From contig NZ_JAHSPD010000001.1 in the NCBI RefSeq assembly GCF_020141465.1, positions 1,594,374-1,658,373 of the forward strand: a DNA stretch of 64,000 bases. The letters run 5' to 3'. The DNA comes from Roseovarius carneus (GTDB lineage Bacteria; Pseudomonadota; Alphaproteobacteria; Rhodobacterales; Rhodobacteraceae). Numbering within the stretch: the first letter of the stretch is position 1; each line of letters opens with the position of its first letter. A program made the translations under genes and the position numbers. Of this stretch, positions 18,467 through 27,314 are shown in pieces. A model generated the notes under the pieces. That model was not told the origin of the DNA. It did no database searches and was given only the letters and a program-made list of their open reading frames with translations.

Positions 18467-19344
18467 CACGGGCCTCCCGCGTCTATCTGACCGCGCAGGG
18501 CGGTGATCTCGGCGATGGCGCGCAGCACATGGGGCGTGCCGCAGACCCAATCATGGTCAGTGAGCGGCGCCTGCGCACGCCCTTGGCGCAGCGCGTGGAT
18601 CGCCGGATGGTCCATGATCGCCTCTGCCCGCGAGGTATTGCCGTAGCGCTGTCCCGTGATCAGGGCGTCGGGCTCCGAGAGGGCCAGAAGCTCCAGCGGC
18701 AGGATGCCACCCGCGCCATATCCCAGCTCGGTCGCGATATTGGCAAAGCCCGCTGCGTGCAGGATCTGACCCGCGAGTGTGTTGTCGCCGGATGTGTAGC
18801 CATTGGCAAAATAAAGTGCCGCGCGCGGGCGCTGGGCGGGGGCCGTCCTGAGCGCCGTAAGTTGCGCGTCGAAATCGGCGACCAGTGCCTCCGCGCGTGC
18901 TTCTTGACCAAGGGCTGCGCCCATCTCGATGATCCGCGTCCGCACATCTTCCATGTTGCGCGCGATATCAAAGCGAATGACGGGCGTGCCCAAACGCTCC
19001 AGCATGTCGGCGGTGGCGCGCGTGGTGTAACGCCCGACGATCACCAGATCGGGCTGGAGCAGGTAAACCTGCTCGGCCAGCCCATGATTGACGGGGTAGG
19101 CGCGGGCCTCCTCAGCCATGGCGGAGCTGCGCGGATCGCGCGCGAGATAGCTTACCGAAATGAGCTGACCCGGTGCGGCGACCAACATGGCAAGCTGATC
19201 TGTGCAGAGGTTCATCGACACCACGCGTTTTGGTTCGGCTGTGGCTGTCTCAGCTTTGGCCGGTGTCGTCCCCATCAACCCGACGAGGGCGACACTTGCG
19301 AGGGCCAGCCCCGAGATCGCGCGTGCGCGTGGGGTCCAGCCCAT
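18466..19344 (-). CDS. btuF: Corrinoid ABC transporter periplasmic binding protein
   Basis: A 292-residue cluster A-II binding protein: signal peptide ending near PAKA/E (residue 32), then two lobes joined by a long helix. RVVSMNLCTDQLAMLVA near the start and DLVIVGRYTTRATADMLERLG are typical of BtuF/FepB-like helical-backbone proteins. It captures a corrinoid in the periplasm and docks on the BtuC permease. The ATG at 19344 lies one base after the btuB stop. Cargo specificity is from context. Confidence 0.87.
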   Translation of the reverse strand: MGWTPRARAISGLALASVALVGLMGTTPAKAETATAEPKRVVSMNLCTDQLAMLVAAPGQLISVSYLARDPRSSAMAEEARAYPVNHGLAEQVYLLQPDLVIVGRYTTRATADMLERLGTPVIRFDIARNMEDVRTRIIEMGAALGQEARAEALVADFDAQLTALRTAPAQRPRAALYFANGYTSGDNTLAGQILHAAGFANIATELGYGAGGILPLELLALSEPDALITGQRYGNTSRAEAIMDHPAIHALRQGRAQAPLTDHDWVCGTPHVLRAIAEITALRGQIDAGGP

Positions 19345-19345
19345 A

Positions 19346-21289
19346 TCAAAACGCCTTTGACAAACCGATGAAGGCGGTGCGGCCTTGGCTGGCATATCCG
19401 AAAAGCTCCTCGTAATCCTCGTCAAGCAGGTTCTTGACGCTGCCCGTAAGCTGCACAGTGTCGGTCAGCGCGTGGGAGAACCCGATATCCACGACGGTAT
19501 AGTCGCTGAGTTTTACGCGCGCGCCGGGCACAAACGGCCCCCGGAAATCGAGGTCGAAATTCCCCGCGACATGGCGCACCTGCATATCTAGGCGGGTGCG
19601 GTCATTGGGCAGCGCATAGCCCACCTGCAAGGCCAACTCATGTTCGGGGCGGCGCACTTCGACAGCCCCGTTTGGCTCTGTGGCGTCAAGCCATGTGTAG
19701 GACAGGTTGGCATCGATTTGCGCGGTCACCTGTAGGCTGGCAGCCAGCTCGATCCCCTTGCGGTCGCTTTTGCCGGCCCGGTTGATCGGGGTCGAGATGC
19801 CAGTGGCCGGGTTGCGGAACGAGGCGATCTCGTTGGTCAATTCGTCCGAGAAATAACTCAGGTCCACGACACCGCGACCGCCGAGGAATTCCTGCTCAAT
19901 CCCGATATCCCAGCCCCTGCTCTGCTCAGGCTCAAGATTGGGATTGCCGGTAAAATTGGCGAAAAATCCGAATTGCTCCACCAAGGTTGGGTTTTGTACC
20001 CCTGTCCCGAAGGATGCATGCAGGCGGGTCGTTTGATTTGGGAACCTGTAGGAGAGGCCAACCGCATAGGTGGTGAAATCCTTGAACTTGTCGTTGTCGT
20101 CATGGCGGACGCTGGCCTGAAGATCGAGGCCACTTGCCAACTCACCCTGATATTCCAGCACAAAGGCGCTCTGGACCCGGTCACGTTTGACCAATTGACC
20201 CGCGCCAGAGACGATCGCAGGGTCGTTTTCCTTGTAATCTTCACGCTCGTGTTCCGCGGCAAAGGTCAGCCTGTGATTGGCAGCATCGAGGGTTGCGGCA
20301 TCCAGCGCCAGCGTGCCGCGATAGGCGATCTTGGAGCGGTTGCCGGTGTTGTCGGTATTCTTTGCTCCGGTGCTGCCTGTGCCTTGGCGGTCAATATGGG
20401 CAAAGCTGTATTCCAGCCGGTTGGTCAGGCGTCCACCCATCGTCTCCAGCTCTGCATAGACCGAGCCAAAGGTTTCCTGCACCTGAATACTGGCCGGTGT
20501 GTCCGTGACCAAAGTTGCGCGGCTTGGAGCAGCAAACAGATCCGAATCCGTGTCCGAATTGCGCCTGACATAGCGCAGCGTGCCGCCCAGTGTCAGCGTA
20601 TCGGTCACGAAATAGCGGCCCTTGAGGTTGTAGGTCTCGTTCCAGTCGCCATCACGCTCGCCGCCCGGCGTGCCGGAGATGTCAAAGCCGCCGGTGGCGC
20701 GCATCGCAGTGGAGAAGCTCAGCTCGCCGCGGGGGCCTTGATTAAAGACGTTGAGCCCAAGACCGGACGAGCCATCCGAGCCAAGTTCGGTGCTGATCCG
20801 GCCGGAGAATCCGGGCCGGTTGGGGCGTTTCGTGGTGATCGAGATGACCCCGCCGATGGCTTGCGAGCCATAGATCGACGATTGCGGGCCGCGCAGCACC
20901 TCGATCCGCCCGATATCCGCAGCCAGAAGGCCACCAAAGTCAAACTCGCCGAAATTGGTGGAGGCGACCTCGACCCCATCAATCAGCACCAGGGTGTGAT
21001 TGCCCTCATGCCCGCGCATCCGCACCTGGGTCAGTCCACCCACACCGCCGGTGCGCGACACCGACACACCGGGCAGGGCGCGCAGCAGATCGGCTGCGTG
21101 TTTGACGTCCCGCCGCTCGATGTCTTCGGCGGTCAGAACGGTGGCGGACCTGCCGAGCGACGACGCGGCAACCGGCGAAAGCCCGCCCGAGACGACAATC
21201 TCGCCCAGATCAAAAGGCTCCTGAGCCTGCGCGGCTCCGGAAATGGCTGTGGTGGCGGCAAGGCTTGCCGCAAATGATATGTAACGCAT
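19346..21289 (-). CDS. btuB: TonB-dependent outer-membrane corrinoid receptor (BtuB-like)
   Basis: A 647-residue receptor: signal peptide ending near AQA/Q (residue 24), a TonB box-like start (EIVVSGGLSP), a plug domain with LLRALPGVSVSRTGG and LRGPQSSIYGSQAIGGVI (about residues 55-150), then a 22-strand beta-barrel ending in aromatic Phe (GLSKAF). It resembles BtuB in length and plug motifs. It imports cobalamin-type cofactors across the outer membrane, driven by TonB. The ATG at 21289 is preceded by GAGGGA. The upstream leader carries a cobalamin riboswitch, the main reason for the substrate call. Confidence 0.92.
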   Translation of the reverse strand: MRYISFAASLAATTAISGAAQAQEPFDLGEIVVSGGLSPVAASSLGRSATVLTAEDIERRDVKHAADLLRALPGVSVSRTGGVGGLTQVRMRGHEGNHTLVLIDGVEVASTNFGEFDFGGLLAADIGRIEVLRGPQSSIYGSQAIGGVISITTKRPNRPGFSGRISTELGSDGSSGLGLNVFNQGPRGELSFSTAMRATGGFDISGTPGGERDGDWNETYNLKGRYFVTDTLTLGGTLRYVRRNSDTDSDLFAAPSRATLVTDTPASIQVQETFGSVYAELETMGGRLTNRLEYSFAHIDRQGTGSTGAKNTDNTGNRSKIAYRGTLALDAATLDAANHRLTFAAEHEREDYKENDPAIVSGAGQLVKRDRVQSAFVLEYQGELASGLDLQASVRHDDNDKFKDFTTYAVGLSYRFPNQTTRLHASFGTGVQNPTLVEQFGFFANFTGNPNLEPEQSRGWDIGIEQEFLGGRGVVDLSYFSDELTNEIASFRNPATGISTPINRAGKSDRKGIELAASLQVTAQIDANLSYTWLDATEPNGAVEVRRPEHELALQVGYALPNDRTRLDMQVRHVAGNFDLDFRGPFVPGARVKLSDYTVVDIGFSHALTDTVQLTGSVKNLLDEDYEELFGYASQGRTAFIGLSKAF

Positions 21290-21305
21290 GTTCGTCCCTC
21301 GGACA

Positions 21306-21325
21306 CGGCGCCAGATTCGGCGCCG
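21306..21325 (-). promoter_or_regulatory. GC-rich hairpin next to the btuB ribosome site
   Basis: Perfect 7-bp inverted repeat CGGCGCC/GGCGCCG with a 6-base loop, 16 bases upstream of the btuB ATG and directly before the GAGGGA ribosome site. There is no T-run, so it is not a terminator. It may be part of the riboswitch expression platform, masking the ribosome site when cobalamin is bound; this is inference. Confidence 0.4.
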
Positions 21326-21424
21326 ATTGACTTGAATGTCATGTGAAGGACGGATGCCCCCCGCAGACGGTGAAGCCACCACGGCGGAAGACGCTCCGCA
21401 GCCCGGAACGCCCCTCGCGTCCGA

Positions 21425-21625
21425 ACAGGGTGATCACCTCGGCAGGTCTCCTGACTTGCGGGTCAATGCTGGGCCGGGCCTTCCCGCTATGTGAAACACA
21501 GCAGTGGCATATTCCGGCTTCGCTCGCCGCCTACAGTTGCGGGGGCAGTCGTGGAGTTGGCGCCTTTTGGCTACACCGCACCACGTTCCCTATTATCCAA
21601 ACGGCGAACCGCCCGGACCGAAGTG
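21425..21625 (-). promoter_or_regulatory. Cobalamin riboswitch
   Basis: Read on the minus strand, the leader holds the ordered conserved pieces of the cobalamin aptamer: AATAGGGAACGTGGTG, then GACTGCCCCCGCAACTGTA, a GCCACTG B12-box-like element followed by TGTGTTTC, GGGAAGGC, and the closing CAAGTCAGGAGACCTGCC. About 140 bases separate it from the btuB start. It should lower expression of the ten-gene uptake operon when adenosylcobalamin is plentiful. Ends are approximate, set by the outer pairing region. Confidence 0.93.
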
Positions 21626-21690
21626 CCTCTTGCTTACGCGCGAGCATTGATTCGCGAAAGGGGTAATCGTTCTGGTGCGGGCGGGGTGTA

Positions 21691-22020
21691 TTATGCCGCC
21701 TTGGGGCGCAGCAGGCTGGACCCGTAAAGAACTGCAAAGCCCAGAAACGCGCCGATCCAGAGGGCGGCAGAGAGGGTGTAGAGCGGCATCGCGCTGTGCT
21801 CCCAGATGCCCGCGCAGAGCCGGGCCAGCACGGCGGCAACAAGGGCGGCAAAGATGGCGAGCGTGGCCCGTATCATCACAGCAAGCGTCATGAGGGCAAA
21901 TCCGCCCGCCATCCAGATATGCTGCGCACTGCCAAGGGCCAGAAGATCAGGTCTGAGGATGGCCAACCCTTTGGCCAGCGCGCCGAGCCGCGTCAGTAGA
22001 TCCACCGCCCGGTGAGCATC
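21691..22020 (-). pseudogene. nnrS: nnrS remnant (C-terminal fragment)
   Basis: The last ~105 codons of this frame resemble the C-terminus of NnrS, a haem- and copper-containing membrane protein linked to nitric oxide metabolism: HIWMAGGFALMTLAVMIRATL (compare the family H-x-L-T-x-G-x-I-G-x-M-T-L-A-V-M-x-R-A-S/T-L) and later LWIGAFLGFAVLYGSSLLRP. The His-Thr-Gly-Arg segment that normally follows RATL is missing, and the first three quarters of the protein (about 300 residues) are absent. There is no sensible start codon. It is most likely a decayed gene end, 65 bases upstream of the riboswitch. Confidence 0.6.
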
Positions 22021-22768
22021 AATATCTACATAACCACGACCAAAGCGGCCCAAAGCGGGCCAAAAAGGAGAAACGGACGAAACCCATAGGATAAAGGATG
22101 GGAACGCTGCTTGGGGAGAGGTGCGTGAAAGATGACATGGCGCTTGCCTCTTTGAGGTGCGGTATGCGGATCTGACCCCCATTACGTGGCAAGTTTCTCC
22201 ATGCGGGTCAAGCTTTTGCGCGGGAGGAGACCCGCCCAAGCGGTGATCGCTGCCGAGGCCTACCCAAGGTTTGATTCGTGTGCGGCGATCAGGGGCGCGC
22301 GGTTTGATAATGCGCGATATTTTTCCAAAGCACCCTGCTCACGAAATTTTTGTAAAGCTCAGATATGTGCTCGCGCCGAGGTGCTTGGGCGTTTTGATCT
22401 GTGGTCATATCGACGGCTGAACGAGTGGTTTTGACGCCAGTCAGGGCGTCATTTATAACATTTATAACAGTGGTTTATGAGACTTATAGAGATTGATCCA
22501 TGTCTGCCTGAGAGTAACCTGATCTGGCGCTGGCGCGTCTGGCTTTGCGCCATTTCAAACACCGGATCGCAGCTTGTGCGCGAAAAGAAGCGCTTGTCTG
22601 CCAGCATAAACCAATGGAAACTGCACGAGATCGTGGTTCTGCCCCGCATTGAAGGTCCGGCTGTAAGGTCTGGGCTCCTAAATGCGCCGGTGCAGGGCTG
22701 ATGATCCAAAACTGCTTGCAGACCAAATCATACGAGCGGCGACTGCTATTAATTCCTTGGGAGGAAAC
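22021..22768. other. Intergenic region without a recognised gene
   Basis: About 750 bases between the nnrS remnant and the TRAP operon, more A+T-rich than the surroundings. Short open frames exist (for example 22477-22701 on plus and 22449-22709 on minus) but none has recognisable features or a good ribosome site. It contains a tandem 9-base repeat at 22452-22469 and must hold the TRAP promoter. It may be partly remains of genes lost together with most of nnrS. Confidence 0.5.
22452..22469. repeat. Tandem TTTATAACA repeat
   Basis: Two exact adjacent copies of TTTATAACA, about 300 bases upstream of the TRAP binding-protein start. Each contains the palindrome TTATAA. It could be an operator for a regulator of the TRAP operon or simply an A+T-rich accident. 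Confidence 0.5.
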
Positions 22769-23863
22769 ATGAAAGATACACTTAACCGCAGAAAATTCCT
22801 GCGCGGCTCGGCTGTTGCCGGCGCTGCCGCACTTGCGACACCTGCAATCGCACAAGACTCCGGCACGACATTGAAGATGCAAGCGGCCTGGGGCGGCGGC
22901 ATCTTCCTTGAGAACGCACAGTCCTTCGCGGCGCGCGTTAATGAAATGTCCGGCGGCTCGCTGACCATCGAAGTTCTGTCGGTGGATGCGGTTGTCAAAA
23001 CCAGCCAGATGCAAGATGCGGTTCACCGCGGCGTTCTGGACGCGGCACACTACGTGTCCGCCTACTGGTACGGCAAATCCAAAACAGCGTCGCTTTTCGG
23101 CACTGGCCCTTGCTTTGGTTGGTCGAGCCAGGAAATGCTGGGCTGGATTCATGCAGGCGGCGGTCAGGAGCTCTTTGATGAGCTGATGGGCGAGCTTCAG
23201 CTGAATATCGTGTCCTTCTTCAACTCGCCAATGCCTGCTCAGCCCATGGGCTGGTTCCAGGAAGAGATCAAGGACGCGTCCCAGATGGACGGCCTGAAGT
23301 ATCGCACCGTTGGCCTTGCAGCAGACGTTCTGTTGGAAATGGGCATGTCGGTTGTGCAGCTTCCCGGCGGCGAAATTCAGCCGGCAATGAAATCGGGCCT
23401 GATCGACGCGGCGGAGTTCAACAACCCCACGTCTGACCGTGATTTCGGCATGCAGGACGTCTCCAAGCATTACCATCTGGCGTCATACCACCAGAGCCAG
23501 GAGTGCTTTGAGGTCACGTTCAACAAAGACAAGTTCAACGCGCTGTCACCTGAGCATCAGGCGATCATCCGTAACGCGTCGATGGCTGAAAACTCCGGCT
23601 TCTATTGGGGCAACACCAAGCGTTATTCGGACGACCTGATCAAGCTTCAGGAAGTTGATGGCGTGAATGTTTACCGCACACCAACTTCGGTGATGGAAGC
23701 ACAGCTTGCCGCGTGGGACATTGTCGCAGACCGTATCGCAGGCGAAGACCCCTTCTTCGCCAAGGTGATGGAATCGCAGAAGAAATACGCCAAAGAAGTG
23801 ATGGGGTATCTTAACCTCAACCAGCCCGACTACAAGCTGGCATACGATCACTACTTCGGCTGA
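22769..23863 (+). CDS. TRAP transporter periplasmic substrate-binding protein
   Basis: A 364-residue DctP/TakP-type receptor. The N-terminus NRRKFLRGSAVAGAAALATP is a Tat signal, so export occurs folded. The mature part has the family's KTSQMQDAVHRGVLDAAH start and the VVQLPGGEIQPAMKSGLIDAAEF region, in which Pro-Gly-Gly-Glu and the later Glu-Phe-Asn-Asn contact the ligand's carboxylate in TakP-like proteins. Ligands of this class are often 2-oxo or hydroxy acids. The start at 22769 has a strong GGGAGGAA site. A hairpin after the gene probably limits transcription of the permeases. Confidence 0.9.
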   Translation: MKDTLNRRKFLRGSAVAGAAALATPAIAQDSGTTLKMQAAWGGGIFLENAQSFAARVNEMSGGSLTIEVLSVDAVVKTSQMQDAVHRGVLDAAHYVSAYWYGKSKTASLFGTGPCFGWSSQEMLGWIHAGGGQELFDELMGELQLNIVSFFNSPMPAQPMGWFQEEIKDASQMDGLKYRTVGLAADVLLEMGMSVVQLPGGEIQPAMKSGLIDAAEFNNPTSDRDFGMQDVSKHYHLASYHQSQECFEVTFNKDKFNALSPEHQAIIRNASMAENSGFYWGNTKRYSDDLIKLQEVDGVNVYRTPTSVMEAQLAAWDIVADRIAGEDPFFAKVMESQKKYAKEVMGYLNLNQPDYKLAYDHYFG

Positions 23864-23883
23864 TCACAGCTTTTAAAGCATGA

Positions 23884-23912
23884 TGTCCGGGCCTCTTTGA
23901 GGGGCTCGGACA
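23884..23912 (+). terminator. Hairpin between binding protein and permease genes
   Basis: A 12-bp stem (TGTCCGGGCCTC pairing with GGGGCTCGGACA, two G-U pairs) with a small loop, 20 bases after the binding-protein stop. Only TTT follows. It likely protects the 5' transcript or partially terminates, giving more binding protein than permease, as is usual in such operons. Confidence 0.55.
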
Positions 23913-23972
23913 TTTGCCGCTATAGGGGGGCGCAGAGACAGCCCGCTGATCTGTTAGGGGAGCAACAGACAT

Positions 23973-24563
23973 ATGAGATTTGTTCATGCCATAGAAGGGC
24001 TGAGCCTCTGGACGGGCCGCGCCTTTGGGTGGTGCATCCTGATCCTGACGCTGTCGGTGTCCTATGAGGTTTTTGTCCGCTACGTGCTGAATGCGCCAAC
24101 GGTTTGGGCCTTTGACATGATGGTGCAGATGTACGGTGCCTTGTTCTTGATGTGCGGTGCCTATGCGTTGGCGCAAGACACGCATGTGCGCGCCGATGTG
24201 GTCTACCGGCTTTTCCCGGTCAAGGTGCAGGCAGGTCTCGATTTCGTCCTCTACTTCCTGTTTTTCTTTCCAGGTATCATGGCGCTTGTCTGGTATGGCT
24301 GGGAAATCGCCTCCGATAGCTGGCGCTGGAAAGAGGTGAGCTTCAACAGCCCTGCCAGCATTCAGGTCTATTTCTTCAAAACTCTGATCCCGCTTTCGGG
24401 ATGTTTGCTTGCAATTCAGGGGTTTGCTGAGCTTGTGCGCTGCGTGATGGCGATGCGCTCGGGCAAATGGCCCGAACGTCTGGTCGATGTGAAAGAGACC
24501 GAGGACCTTTTGACCGAGGCGGATCTGGAAACCATATCCGCATTCGCCCAAGGCAAGAAATAA
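23973..24563 (+). CDS. dctQ: TRAP transporter small permease (DctQ-type)
   Basis: A 196-residue membrane protein with four hydrophobic helices (around 17-37, 50-70, 90-110, 135-160) and the family pattern FVRYVLNAPTVWAFDMMVQM after helix one. DctQ supports the large subunit in sodium-driven uptake of the solute bound by the receptor. A GGGGAG ribosome site precedes the ATG. The soluble C-terminal tail (about 35 residues, acidic) is longer than in some homologues. Confidence 0.88.
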   Translation: MRFVHAIEGLSLWTGRAFGWCILILTLSVSYEVFVRYVLNAPTVWAFDMMVQMYGALFLMCGAYALAQDTHVRADVVYRLFPVKVQAGLDFVLYFLFFFPGIMALVWYGWEIASDSWRWKEVSFNSPASIQVYFFKTLIPLSGCLLAIQGFAELVRCVMAMRSGKWPERLVDVKETEDLLTEADLETISAFAQGKK

Positions 24564-24593
24564 ACCGCCCCGCGCTTCAAGAAAGATAAAAAG

Positions 24594-25961
24594 ATGACAA
24601 ATCCCGAAGTCGCCCTGATGATGCTTGGGCTGTTTATCCTGCTGGTTTTACTAGGATTTCCGATTGCCTTCACCCTGCTCGCGATGGGCGTGGCCTTTGG
24701 CTATTACGCCTATCACCAGGGGCATCCAATCGAGACGTTCAGCGATATTTTCGACAACAATATCTTCTATCTGCTAAACCAGAACACATACTCGGTGATG
24801 GAAAATCCGACCCTCGTCGCGATCCCGCTCTTTCTTTTCATGGGCTATGTGGTTGAGCGCGCGAACATCGTCGACAAGCTCTTCTTCTCGCTCTATCAGG
24901 CGGCCCGCAATCTGCCGGGCAGCCTTGCGATTGCGGCGTTGCTGACCTGTGCGGTCTTCTCCACCGCCTCGGGGATCGTGGGCGCGGTTGTGACGTTGAT
25001 GGGGCTTCTGGCCTTTCCGGCCATGGCCAATGCCAATTACAACAAGAGCTTCGCCTCGGGCGTCATCTGCGCGGGCGGCACGCTTGGTATTCTCATTCCA
25101 CCGTCGATCATGCTGATCGTGTATTCAGCCATCGGAGATCTATCACCACTCAGGCTTTATGCGGCGGCGGTCTTTCCGGGGCTGTTGCTTGCCGGACTCT
25201 ACATTGTCTACGTGATCCTGCGGGTCTGGTGGCAACCGTCGTTGGCGCCCAAGCCCACAAACGAGGACGTGCCACCCCCGCGTGAGATTTACCTCAACCT
25301 GCTGATAAGCTTCGTGCCGCTCACGATCCTTATTGCGTTGGTGCTTGGCTCAATTCTCGGCGGTCTTGCGACCCCGGCTGAGGCGGCGGCGATGGGCGCG
25401 CTTGGCGGGATGATCCTCGCCGTGCTCTATCGCTCGATGACATGGACGAAGCTCAAGGAAAGCGTGTTCCTGACAGCGAAAGCGACCGCCATGGTCTGCT
25501 GGCTCTTTGTGGGCTCGTGGACCTTTGCGTCGGTCTTTTCCTACCTTGGCGGACATGATGTGATCGCCGATTGGGTGGGCGCGATGGATCTTGAGCCGTG
25601 GCAGTTCCTCGTGCTGGCGCAGGTCATCATCTTCTTGCTCGGTTGGCCGCTGGAGTGGTCGGAGATCCTGATCATCTTCGTGCCGATCTTCCTGCCGCTC
25701 CTCGAAGTCTTTGGCGTAAACCCTTATTTCTTCGCGATGTTGGTGGCGCTAAACCTCCAGACCTCCTTCCTGACCCCGCCCATGGCCATGTCGGCCTATT
25801 ATCTAAAGGGGGTGCTCAAGAACCAGATCGAGCTGATGGAGATTTTCCGCGGGATCATGCCCTACCTAGGCATCGTTATCTTTACGATGGTCTTGATGTA
25901 TCAGTTCCCCGGCATCGCGCTGTGGTTCCCTGAATATCTGTTCGGCCCCTACATCCCGTGA
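24594..25961 (+). CDS. dctM: TRAP transporter large permease (DctM-type)
   Basis: A 455-residue membrane protein with about twelve hydrophobic helices, of the DctM ion-transporter family. Landmarks: PTLVAIPLFLFMGYVVERA, FSTASGIVGAVVTLMGLLAFPAM and CAGGTLGILIPPSIMLIVYSA, the last with the double-Pro hairpin typical of the family. It moves substrate with sodium. It belongs to the FcbT3/mannitol-chloroaromatic-like subgroup in length and composition. The amidase start overlaps its stop by four bases (GTGA), tying import to that enzyme. Confidence 0.92.
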   Translation: MTNPEVALMMLGLFILLVLLGFPIAFTLLAMGVAFGYYAYHQGHPIETFSDIFDNNIFYLLNQNTYSVMENPTLVAIPLFLFMGYVVERANIVDKLFFSLYQAARNLPGSLAIAALLTCAVFSTASGIVGAVVTLMGLLAFPAMANANYNKSFASGVICAGGTLGILIPPSIMLIVYSAIGDLSPLRLYAAAVFPGLLLAGLYIVYVILRVWWQPSLAPKPTNEDVPPPREIYLNLLISFVPLTILIALVLGSILGGLATPAEAAAMGALGGMILAVLYRSMTWTKLKESVFLTAKATAMVCWLFVGSWTFASVFSYLGGHDVIADWVGAMDLEPWQFLVLAQVIIFLLGWPLEWSEILIIFVPIFLPLLEVFGVNPYFFAMLVALNLQTSFLTPPMAMSAYYLKGVLKNQIELMEIFRGIMPYLGIVIFTMVLMYQFPGIALWFPEYLFGPYIP

Positions 25962-27298
25962 TCGCGGAGCCGCATAAACTCAGCGTGTCCGAGGCGAGCG
26001 CGTTTTTCGCCTCGGGCCGCTTATCGTCGGTGCAGCTTGTGACTGCCTGTCTGGCCGAGATTGAGCGGACCGATGGCACGATCAAGGCGTGGGCGTATCT
26101 CGATCCCGAAGGCGCTCTGGCGCAGGCGGCGGAGTGCGACCGTATCCGCCAAGCGGGTATGGCTATAGGCCCGCTGCATGGTATCCCCGTGGGCCTCAAG
26201 GACATCATCGACACGCGCGACATGCCCACGCAGCGCGGCACGCCGATCTTTGCGGGCCGCGAGACGGCACATGATGCGCGTCTTGTGGAGCTTTTGCGCG
26301 GGGCGGGTGCCGTGATCATGGGCAAGACGGTCACGACCGAGCTGGCCTTTGTGCACGCCAATGAGACGCGCAATCCGCATAACACTGATCACAGCCCCGG
26401 CGGCTCGTCCAGCGGTTCTGCCGCTGCGGTGGCGGCGTATCATGTGCCGCTGGCCATCGGCACGCAGACCAACGGCTCGGTCATTCGCCCAGCGTCTTTT
26501 TGCGGCACGTTCGGGTTCAAGCCGACGCGCGGTGTCATCTCGCGGACGGGGTTGTTGCAGACGTCGATCTCGCTGGACCAGGTGGGCGTCTTTGCCCGCA
26601 CGCTGGGTGATGCGGCCCTGCTCACGGATGTGATCGGCGGCTATGACGGGCATGACACGCTCAGCTTTGCGCGCCCACGTCCCGCAATGGCCGCAGGGGC
26701 CGCGGCGGACGCGCCCGTGTCGCCCGATCTGGCATGGTTCGACATTCCCTTTAACGACCGCCTGACAGCGGATGCGCGCGAAGGGCTGGAGGCTGTTGTG
26801 GAAATCCTTGGGCCCCAAGTCACCCGCATGACGGCGGCGGATACGCTCTCAAACCTTGTGGCGGTGCAGGGGCGCATTCACGAATATGAGATTTGCCAGC
26901 ATCAGGCTGAGGTGTTCGACGCCCACTGGGACCGGATCAGCGAGACGCTAAAGCCCGTCGTCGCGCGCGGGCGTCAAATCACCCAGACCGAATATGAAGA
27001 CGCGCTGGCCGTGAAAGCCTCGGCTGAGGCGTTTTTCGCGAACTTCTTTGTCGATTATGATGCTATCATTGCCCCCTCGGCCACGGGCGAGGCGCCGGTA
27101 TTCGGCACGGGCACAGGCGACCCGATCTTTTGCACCTTGTGGACGCTCGCGGGCCTGCCATGTGTAAGCTTGCCCTTGTTGGTGGGGGAGACGGGCCTGC
27201 CCATCGGCGTGCAACTCATCGGCCCCGCCGAGAAAGACGACCGCCTGCTGCGCACGGCAGCTTGGGTTCAGACACAGCTTGCCGAAGCGGCAGAGTAA
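25958..27298 (+). CDS. Amidase signature family hydrolase
   Basis: A 446-residue amidase. The Ser-cisSer-Lys triad is visible: Lys in GIPVGLKDIID, the Gly/Ser-rich loop SPGGSSSGSAAAVAA, and TQTNGSVIRPASFCGTFGFK with the nucleophilic Ser. It cleaves a C-N amide bond in the cytoplasm. It resembles GatA by fold, but no gatB or gatC is nearby and the TRAP genes precede it directly, so it more likely hydrolyses an imported small amide (or a carbamoyl compound). The GTG start is coupled to the dctM stop. Confidence 0.87.
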   Translation: MIAEPHKLSVSEASAFFASGRLSSVQLVTACLAEIERTDGTIKAWAYLDPEGALAQAAECDRIRQAGMAIGPLHGIPVGLKDIIDTRDMPTQRGTPIFAGRETAHDARLVELLRGAGAVIMGKTVTTELAFVHANETRNPHNTDHSPGGSSSGSAAAVAAYHVPLAIGTQTNGSVIRPASFCGTFGFKPTRGVISRTGLLQTSISLDQVGVFARTLGDAALLTDVIGGYDGHDTLSFARPRPAMAAGAAADAPVSPDLAWFDIPFNDRLTADAREGLEAVVEILGPQVTRMTAADTLSNLVAVQGRIHEYEICQHQAEVFDAHWDRISETLKPVVARGRQITQTEYEDALAVKASAEAFFANFFVDYDAIIAPSATGEAPVFGTGTGDPIFCTLWTLAGLPCVSLPLLVGETGLPIGVQLIGPAEKDDRLLRTAAWVQTQLAEAAE

Positions 27299-27314
27299 CA
27301 GAAAGGACAAAGCC

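Noticed and set aside
19973..21277. 434-residue plus-strand frame opposite btuB
   Set aside because: It crosses the receptor plug and barrel codons; btuB has a signal peptide, plug and barrel motifs, so the opposite frame is a shadow.
21343..21727. Plus-strand short frames over the btuB leader
   Set aside because: The minus strand here folds as a cobalamin aptamer with all conserved elements in order; the frames have no ribosome site or domain.
22477..22701. 74-residue plus-strand frame before the TRAP operon
   Set aside because: Starts within an A+T-rich stretch without a ribosome site and resembles nothing known; left as part of the unassigned intergenic region.
25958..27298. Amidase gene considered as gatA of the Glu-tRNA amidotransferase
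   Set aside because: gatB and gatC are absent and the gene is coupled to TRAP permease genes, so a catabolic amidase is more likely.
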